Assembly: GCF_028993575.1 (NCBI RefSeq)
Contig: NZ_CP118615.1
Span: 868,001-932,000 of the forward strand
Length of the DNA: 64,000 nucleotides
Direction of reading: 5' to 3'
Source: Micromonospora cathayae
Lineage (GTDB): Bacteria; Actinomycetota; Actinomycetes; Mycobacteriales; Micromonosporaceae
A model generated the notes under the pieces. The model saw only the letters and a program-made list of their open reading frames with translations. It ran no database searches and was not told the DNA's origin. Within the stretch, counting starts at the first letter, position 1, and every line of letters starts with the position of its first letter. This document shows positions 58,783 to 64,000 of the stretch, one piece after another. A program made the translations under genes and the position numbers.

Positions 58783-59856
58783 ATGGCCGTCGGTTGGCGG
58801 ACGGCGATGACCAGGGCCCTGTACGGTCCCGGCGGCTTCTTCGTGACCGGGGCCGGCCCGGCCGCCCACTTCCGGACCAGCGTGCACGCCTCCCCGGTGT
58901 TCGGCGCGGCGCTGCTGCGCCTGGTCGAACAGGTCGACGCCGCGCTCGGCCACCCCGACCGGCTGGACGTGGTGGACGTCGGCGCGGGTCGGGGCGAGCT
59001 GCTCACCACCCTGGCCCGGCTGGTCGCGCGGTCGCCGGCCGTCAGCCGCCGCGCCGACCCGACCGCACCACCCGACGGCCGGCCGGCGGCCCTGCTCGAC
59101 CGGCTCCGGTTGACCGGGGTGGAACTGGCACCCCGCCCCCCGGACCTGCCCGCGCCGATCGGCTGGCGGGACCGGCTGCCGGAACCGGTCACCGGGCTGC
59201 TGCTCGCCACCGAGTGGCTGGACAACGTACCGCTGGACGTGGCGGTGGCCGGCGGGGACGGCTGGCGGACCGTCCTGGTCGATCCGGCCGGGCACGAGTC
59301 GGTGGGTGGGCCGGTCGACCCGGCCGACGCCGCATGGCTCGACGCCTGGTGGCCGGGGCCGGTGCCGGGCGGCCGGGCCGAGATCGGCCGGCCCCGGGAC
59401 CTCGCCTGGGCGGACGCGGTCCGGGCCGTCGACCGGGGGCTGGCGCTGGCGGTGGACTACGGGCACCTACGGGCCAGCCGGCCGGTCGACGGGACGCTGA
59501 CCGGCTACCGCAACGGCCGACAGGTGCCGCCGGTGCCGGACGGCTCCTGCGACCTCACCGCGCACGTGGCGGTGGACGCGGTCGCCGCTGCCGGTGACCC
59601 GGCCACCGGTACGTCGTACGCGCTGCTTCCGCAGCGGGACGCGCTGCGGCTGCTCGGGGCGGACGGCGGGCGACCGCCGCTGGCGTTGGCCGGCACCGAC
59701 CCCGCCGGTTACCTGCGGGCGCTCGCCACCGCGTCGGCGGTCACCGAACTGACCGACCCGGCCGGGCTCGGCGGACACTGGTGGCTGGTGCAACCGGTGG
59801 GCGTCCCGTTGCCGTTCGCGACCCCCACCGACCCCACCCGGGTCGGTCCCGGGTGA
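58783..59856 (+). CDS. NDUFAF7/MidA-type SAM-dependent methyltransferase
   Basis: 357 residues. N-terminal MTRALYGPGGFFVTGAGPAA and HFRTSVHASPVFGAALLRLV lead into SAM motif I VVDVGAGRGELLTTLARL, LATEWLDNVPLDVAV and LAVDYGHLRASRPVDGTLTG, the hallmarks of the NDUFAF7/COG1565 family. The mitochondrial member methylates an arginine of the 49-kDa complex I subunit (the NuoD homologue). Here a NuoD paralogue lies two genes downstream. ATG 58783 is the first in frame with a plausible purine-rich upstream site. Activity is inferred. Confidence 0.85.
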   Translation: MAVGWRTAMTRALYGPGGFFVTGAGPAAHFRTSVHASPVFGAALLRLVEQVDAALGHPDRLDVVDVGAGRGELLTTLARLVARSPAVSRRADPTAPPDGRPAALLDRLRLTGVELAPRPPDLPAPIGWRDRLPEPVTGLLLATEWLDNVPLDVAVAGGDGWRTVLVDPAGHESVGGPVDPADAAWLDAWWPGPVPGGRAEIGRPRDLAWADAVRAVDRGLALAVDYGHLRASRPVDGTLTGYRNGRQVPPVPDGSCDLTAHVAVDAVAAAGDPATGTSYALLPQRDALRLLGADGGRPPLALAGTDPAGYLRALATASAVTELTDPAGLGGHWWLVQPVGVPLPFATPTDPTRVGPG

Positions 59857-59887
59857 CCGGCCCCGGCCCGGTCGGCCGCCCTCCCGC

Positions 59888-61345
59888 TCAGTCCAGGTTC
59901 ACCAGCTCGGAGCGGCGGTAGCGCAGGGCCGCCGGCACCGCCGCGTCGACCGCGCGGACCGCCGCCTCCGCCCCCTTGAACAGCTCCGGATCCACCGGTA
60001 CCTGGCAGCCGTGCAGCCCGAAGACGGTCCGTCCGGCACCGTCCTCCTCGACCCCCACCACCTCCGAGAACCGGATCCGGTGCACGTCACCGTCCGGGTC
60101 GCGCAGCGCCACCCCGTCGTCGGTCAGGATCAGGCGCAGACCCCGCGCATCCTTCGTCAGCACCTTCGCCAGCAGCGGCGGCCGGAAGACCCGACCGGTC
60201 GGTTCCTGCCGGTCCCGGCGGCAGCCCCCCTCGGCCAGCCCGGGCAGGTCGGGTGCCACCCCGCAGGGCACCACCAGCTGGGCGGTGGACAGCGCCTCCC
60301 GGAACGCCGCCCGGACCTCCTCCGGGGTCACCCGGGACCGCTGCGCCAGCCGGGTCGCCGGATCCTGGTACGCCATGCCGAACAGCTCGCGGACCGCCGC
60401 GTCCAGCAGTTCCGGCTCCACCGCGCGCGGGTCGTCCGCCAGTTCCCGGGCCGCCTCGCAGCGGTCCGCCAGCTCGGCCCCGGTGGGCCCCTCGTCGGCC
60501 ATCCGCCGCAGCTCCGTCCAGAGCAGCCCGGCCACCTCGGCCTCCTGCCCCTCCCGGGCGTCGACGGTGAGCGTGAAGATCCGCCGGTCCCGGTCGAGCG
60601 GGACGACGTCGCCGCCGACCTCGTAGCTGAGGCCGTGGGTGTGCCGGGCGATCTGTTCCAGCCGCTCGGAGAGCACCTCCATGCCCTGCGCCCAGACCGG
60701 CCCACCGGTACCGAGCAGCGACACCCCCACCTCGGCGACCACATGCTCGAACCACACCGGCCCCGCCGTCGGCATTGGCTCCGGCAGCAGGTGCTCCGGT
60801 CGGGGCCCCGGCGGCAACGGCAGACGCAGGTCGGCCGGGGGCGGACCGGTCAGTACCAGCGCCGCGTTCCCGGCCACGAAGAACCGGGCCGCGTGCGCCC
60901 GGACCTGCTCGGCGGAGAGCCGGTCGTAGCCCGGTCCGGCCCAGGGGGCCAACCCGGCGCCCTGGACGCCGAGCCGCTGGCTGTACAGCGCCGCGCTGGT
61001 CGGGTCGGTGTAGTTCCCGCCCTCGGCGGTCAACACCCCGGCCTCCTTGTCGATCCGGTCGGTCGGCAGGTCGGCCAGGGTCCGGCAGACCCCGTCGAGG
61101 AAGGTGACGACCTGGTCCGGGCGGCCGGTGGCGGTGAAGATGGTCACGTCCAGGTCCACCGAGGCGTTCCGGTCGTGGTGCACCCGGGGCAGCGAACCCA
61201 TCGTCAGGTGCTCCACCAGGTGGGTGATGCCGATGGTCCGGAACGTCTCGTCCCGGCCGCCGCAGCCGAACAGCAGGGCGGCGGTCAGCGGCTCCGGACC
61301 CCGGGCCCAGAACACCGGTACCCCGTCGATCAGCACACGCTCCAT
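59888..61345 (-). CDS. M16-type metallopeptidase-like protein
   Basis: 485 residues. The inverted zinc motif HLVEH (42-46, in [13 protein letters not shown]) and the surrounding [18 protein letters not shown] are M16 (pitrilysin/MPP-like) features; the third metal ligand is not obvious because the loop after it is short. A second M16-like half follows ([20 protein letters not shown]). The last 100 residues form a PH- or plextrin-like tail ([20 protein letters not shown]). It may be a peptidase or a non-catalytic scaffold. ATG 61345 lies eight bases after TAGCAT. It is convergent with the methyltransferase and divergent from nuoD. Confidence 0.75.
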   Translation of the reverse strand: MERVLIDGVPVFWARGPEPLTAALLFGCGGRDETFRTIGITHLVEHLTMGSLPRVHHDRNASVDLDVTIFTATGRPDQVVTFLDGVCRTLADLPTDRIDKEAGVLTAEGGNYTDPTSAALYSQRLGVQGAGLAPWAGPGYDRLSAEQVRAHAARFFVAGNAALVLTGPPPADLRLPLPPGPRPEHLLPEPMPTAGPVWFEHVVAEVGVSLLGTGGPVWAQGMEVLSERLEQIARHTHGLSYEVGGDVVPLDRDRRIFTLTVDAREGQEAEVAGLLWTELRRMADEGPTGAELADRCEAARELADDPRAVEPELLDAAVRELFGMAYQDPATRLAQRSRVTPEEVRAAFREALSTAQLVVPCGVAPDLPGLAEGGCRRDRQEPTGRVFRPPLLAKVLTKDARGLRLILTDDGVALRDPDGDVHRIRFSEVVGVEEDGAGRTVFGLHGCQVPVDPELFKGAEAAVRAVDAAVPAALRYRRSELVNLD

Positions 61346-61445
61346 GGAGCGGGATGCTACGACCGCGATCATGGGCCGGGCACCGGCCGTCCGGTTGGGA
61401 CGCACCGCCCGCGACGGCACCGGACGCCGTGGCACGATGGCGGGC

Positions 61446-62600
61446 ATGACCACCGACGCCGGGAGCCTGCGCGAGCTGACCGTCGGCACCGGAGCCGGGC
61501 TGGACACCGCCGACATGGTGCTCAACATCGGCCCGCAGCACCCGTCCACGCACGGGGTGCTCCGGCTCAAGCTGGTACTCGACGGCGAACGGGTGGTCGC
61601 CTGCGAGCCGATCGTCGGGTACATGCACCGGGGCGCGGAGAAACTCTTCGAGGTCCGCGACTACCGGCAGATCATCGTGCTCGCCAACCGGCACGACTGG
61701 CTGTCGGCGTTCTCCAACGAGCTGGGCGTGGTGCTGGCCGTCGAACGGCTGATGGGGTTGGAGGTGCCGGAGCGGGCGGTCTGGCTGCGGACCGCGCTGG
61801 CCGAGCTGAACCGGGCGCTCAACCACCTGATGTTCCTCGGCTCGTACCCGCTGGAGATCGGCGCGATCACCCCGATGTTCTACGCGTTCCGGGAACGGGA
61901 GACCCTCCAGGCGGTCATGGAGGAGGTCTCCGGCGGCCGGATCCACTACATGTTCAACCGGGTCGGCGGGCTCAAGGAGGAGGTGCCGGCCGGCTGGACC
62001 GGCCGGGCCCGCGCCGCCATCGGCCAGGTCCGCCGGGGCCTGCCCGACCTGGACGACCTGATCCGCCGCAACGAGATCTTCCTGGCCCGTACCGTCGGGG
62101 TCGGGGTGCTCTCCGCCGCCGACGCCGCCGCGTTCGGCGCGTCCGGGCCGGTCGCCCGCGCCTCCGGCCTCGACCTGGACCTGCGCCGCGACGAGCCGTA
62201 CCTCGCCTACGGCGAACTGGACGTGCCGGTGGTCACCCGCGCCACCGGGGACTGCCACGCCCGGTTCGAGGTGCTGCTCGACCAGGTGTACGTCTCACTC
62301 GACCTCGCCGAGCAGTGCCTGGACCGGGTGGACCGGCTGACCGGGCCGGTCAACACCCGGCTGCCGAAGGTGGTCAAGGCCCCCGAGGGGCACACCTACG
62401 CCTGGACGGAGAACCCGCTCGGCATCAACGGCTACTACCTGGTCTCGCGGGGCGAGAAGACGCCGTGGCGGCTCAAGCTGCGCACCGCGTCGTACGCGAA
62501 CGTGCAGGCGCTGTCCACCCTGCTCCCCGGCTGCCTGGTGCCCGACCTGATCGCCATCCTCGGTTCGATGTTCTTCGTGGTCGGCGACATCGACAAGTGA
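61446..62600 (+). CDS. nuoD: NADH-quinone oxidoreductase subunit D paralogue
   Basis: 384 residues of the 49-kDa/HycE-like family. [20 protein letters not shown] carries Arg40, the position methylated in human NDUFS2; [20 protein letters not shown], then [21 protein letters not shown] and [19 protein letters not shown]. In complex I this subunit lines the quinone site. It stands alone, away from a nuoA-N operon, so it is either a second complex I part or a repurposed paralogue. ATG 61446 has CACGAT seven bases upstream. Some Streptomyces also carry such an orphan. Confidence 0.9.
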   Translation: MTTDAGSLRELTVGTGAGLDTADMVLNIGPQHPSTHGVLRLKLVLDGERVVACEPIVGYMHRGAEKLFEVRDYRQIIVLANRHDWLSAFSNELGVVLAVERLMGLEVPERAVWLRTALAELNRALNHLMFLGSYPLEIGAITPMFYAFRERETLQAVMEEVSGGRIHYMFNRVGGLKEEVPAGWTGRARAAIGQVRRGLPDLDDLIRRNEIFLARTVGVGVLSAADAAAFGASGPVARASGLDLDLRRDEPYLAYGELDVPVVTRATGDCHARFEVLLDQVYVSLDLAEQCLDRVDRLTGPVNTRLPKVVKAPEGHTYAWTENPLGINGYYLVSRGEKTPWRLKLRTASYANVQALSTLLPGCLVPDLIAILGSMFFVVGDIDK

Positions 62601-62627
62601 CCCCCCGGCCGGCCCGGGTCACCGGGG

Positions 62628-64000
62628 TCACTGCCAGTGGTCCGGGGCGGAGCGGGAACCGTACTCGCGGGGTGGCCGGTCGTAGCCGTCCGGCCCGGTT
62701 TCCGGCGCGCGGCCCCGGCGGGGCGTGTCCGGCGTCGGCCAGTCGTCCGCCGGCGGTCGCTGCCGGGGCGCTCGGAACGCGTCCGGCACCGGCACCCCGC
62801 CCGGGGGCAGTGCGTGGTGCGGCTCCGGCCAGCGCCCGCCCCGGTCCGGGTAGCCGCCCGACCGGGGCCCTGCCCCGGGATCGGGATACGCCCGCCGGGC
62901 ATCAGGCGGCTCGGGCCCGGGGTCCGGGTACGCCCGCCGGGGGTCCGGGTGCTCCCGTCGGGAACCGGGGTGTTCCCGCCGGGGGTCCGGGTGCTCCCGC
63001 CGGGGCTCGCCGCGCCGGACCGTAGCCCACCGGTCCTCCATCCGCAGTTCGGTCCCGGCCCCGTCGGCGTGCAGTGCGGCACGCCGCTCGCCCATCCGTA
63101 CCTCCCGGCCGTGCTCGTCGTCCCGTACCGCGGCCCAGCGGTCCCCGGCCCGGACGTCGGACCAGTGATCCGCCCCGGCCCCCTCCGCCGGGTACGGCCG
63201 ATCCCGGTCCGAACGCTCGGCGGGCCCCTCCCAGGCCCGGTCGTCCGGCCGTTCCCAACCGCGGTCGTCCGGCCCCTCCCAGCCGCGGTCGGCGCTCTCC
63301 CGGCTACGTCCCGACCGGGGTCTCTCCTGCCGGGGTGCCGGCCCGTCCCACCGGTCGTCGGCAGGCCCCGACCATGGCTGCTCCTCGGGCGGCGGCGTGG
63401 GGGTCCACCGGCCGTACACGTTCCCGGGCACCGGGTCAGGGCCGGAACCGTCCACGATGGTGTGCCGGGTGGTCACGTGCACGGTCTCGGTGTGCCGCAC
63501 CACGCCGACCGGACGGGACGTCTCCGGCCCGTGGCCGGCGCCGGGCCCGTCGGGCCGGGGCACGCCGTACACCCCGGGCGCCGGCCGCTCGGCGGCGTAC
63601 CGGGCGGCCGGTCGGGTCCGGCGGGCGGCCGGTTCCTCGTCGTCGGACCGGTGGCCGGGGTAGTCGTCGGGCCGCTGGCCGGGGTAGTCGTCGGAGCGGT
63701 ACCCGTCCCACTGGTCCTGGGCCCGGCGGGCGCGGTACCGGTCCGGCTCGTCGTCGTGGTGCCGGCGGGCGTACGGGTCGGGCTCGTCCTCGTGCCGCCG
63801 GCGCGCCCGGTACCGGTCGGGTTCCTCCTCGTCCGGCCGGCGGGCGTCGTCGTCCCGGTCCTCGTCCGGCTCGGGACGTCGCCGGCGTCCACCCTCGGCT
63901 GCGGTCGACCGGCGACGACCGGCAGCGGCCTCGTCCGTCCGGCGGCGTCCGGCAGCGGCCTCGTCCGTCCGGCGGCGTCCGGCAGCGGTCTCGTCCGTCC
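62628..64000 (-). CDS. Repetitive charged protein, N-terminus outside the window
   Basis: At least 457 residues with the frame open to the window's end, so 5'-truncated. The visible part is low complexity, rich in Arg, Asp, Glu, Pro and Tyr: three TDEAAAGRRR-type decapeptides at the right end, then DPYARRHHDDEPDRYRARR-like, DDYPGQRPDDYPGHRSDDE, DRGWEGPDDRGWERPDD and PRREHPDPRREHP repeats, and a PPDHWQ-type end. No enzyme domain is seen. Such proteins may be cytoplasmic domains of actinobacterial membrane or cell-wall factors; here function is unknown. Confidence 0.7.
   Translation of the reverse strand, partial: TDETAAGRRRTDEAAAGRRRTDEAAAGRRRSTAAEGGRRRRPEPDEDRDDDARRPDEEEPDRYRARRRHEDEPDPYARRHHDDEPDRYRARRAQDQWDGYRSDDYPGQRPDDYPGHRSDDEEPAARRTRPAARYAAERPAPGVYGVPRPDGPGAGHGPETSRPVGVVRHTETVHVTTRHTIVDGSGPDPVPGNVYGRWTPTPPPEEQPWSGPADDRWDGPAPRQERPRSGRSRESADRGWEGPDDRGWERPDDRAWEGPAERSDRDRPYPAEGAGADHWSDVRAGDRWAAVRDDEHGREVRMGERRAALHADGAGTELRMEDRWATVRRGEPRREHPDPRREHPGSRREHPDPRRAYPDPGPEPPDARRAYPDPGAGPRSGGYPDRGGRWPEPHHALPPGGVPVPDAFRAPRQRPPADDWPTPDTPRRGRAPETGPDGYDRPPREYGSRSAPDHWQ
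63911..64000 (-). repeat. 30-bp tandem repeat reaching the window end
   Basis: Three 30-bp units (63911-63940, 63941-63970, 63971-64000; shared core GGCAGCGG, then TCGTCCGTCC) encode the decapeptide TDEAAAGRRR and its variants. More copies may lie beyond the window. Confidence 0.9.

Overview
High-GC actinobacterial chromosome, most likely family Micromonosporaceae (Micromonospora or a close relative). The basis is codon bias, mycothiol-era actinobacterial genes (carD, lsr2, clpC, disA), many leaderless GTG/ATG starts preceded by TANNNT boxes, and DnaA boxes of the actinobacterial form TTGTCCACA. No rRNA, tRNA, CRISPR, phage or transposase genes are visible. About 50 protein genes cover the window, with frequent 4-base overlaps.

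Layout. 0.2-1.3 kb: sugar ABC-transporter ATPase (UgpC/MsiK type). 1.4-3.9 kb: rlmB-cysS, one-base overlap. 4-12.4 kb: IclR-like regulator with a Gly-Pro tract, DUF559 protein, subtilisin-like protease, HAD phosphatase, GNAT, PPOX protein with a minisatellite-encoded tail, class II fumarase (fumC), and a small HTH module. 12.4-19.6 kb: class I fumarase, beta-propeller protein, divergent MFS/ArsR-like and FBP/TetR pairs with clear operators. 19.6-29.9 kb: aromatic amino-acid catabolism: Lrp regulator divergent from hppD, RDD protein plus HisC-type aminotransferase, then fumarylacetoacetase plus an unknown gene divergent from homogentisate dioxygenase. 29.9-32.8 kb: carD-ispD-ispF-TPR. 33-37.6 kb: two unknown membrane proteins, then a small type III PKS / methyltransferase / UbiA prenyltransferase cluster. 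37.8-44.4 kb: LpqE-like lipoprotein, radA, disA, DUF-type exported protein, def, ACT protein, mutY. 44.6-57.2 kb: clpC, lsr2, lysS, a methyltransferase pseudogene, and NAD/CoA cofactor genes coaX, nadC, nadB, panD, panC and a DUF2520 protein. 57.4-64 kb: secreted beta-propeller phytase-like protein, NDUFAF7/MidA-type methyltransferase, M16-like protein, orphan nuoD, and a repetitive charged protein running off the end.

The backbone (rlmB-cysS-ispF-ispD-carD / lpqE-radA-disA / mutY / clpC-lsr2-lysS-coaX-panD-panC-DUF2520) keeps the gene order and orientation I remember for Mycobacterium tuberculosis Rv3579c-Rv3603c. Against it, some 27 kb of catabolic and regulatory genes sits between cysS and ispF, and the type III PKS cluster sits between carD and the LpqE-like gene.

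How the genes work together: aminotransferase, HppD, HmgA and Fah make a tyrosine-to-fumarate route, and both fumarases lie 6-18 kb away. MEP-pathway genes ispD/ispF neighbour a prenyltransferase cluster. radA/disA/mutY form a genome-maintenance block. The NDUFAF7-type methyltransferase sits two genes from a NuoD paralogue that keeps the arginine its mitochondrial relative methylates. The window is rich in short tandem repeats, and two copies of a 74-bp imperfect palindrome lie 39 kb apart.
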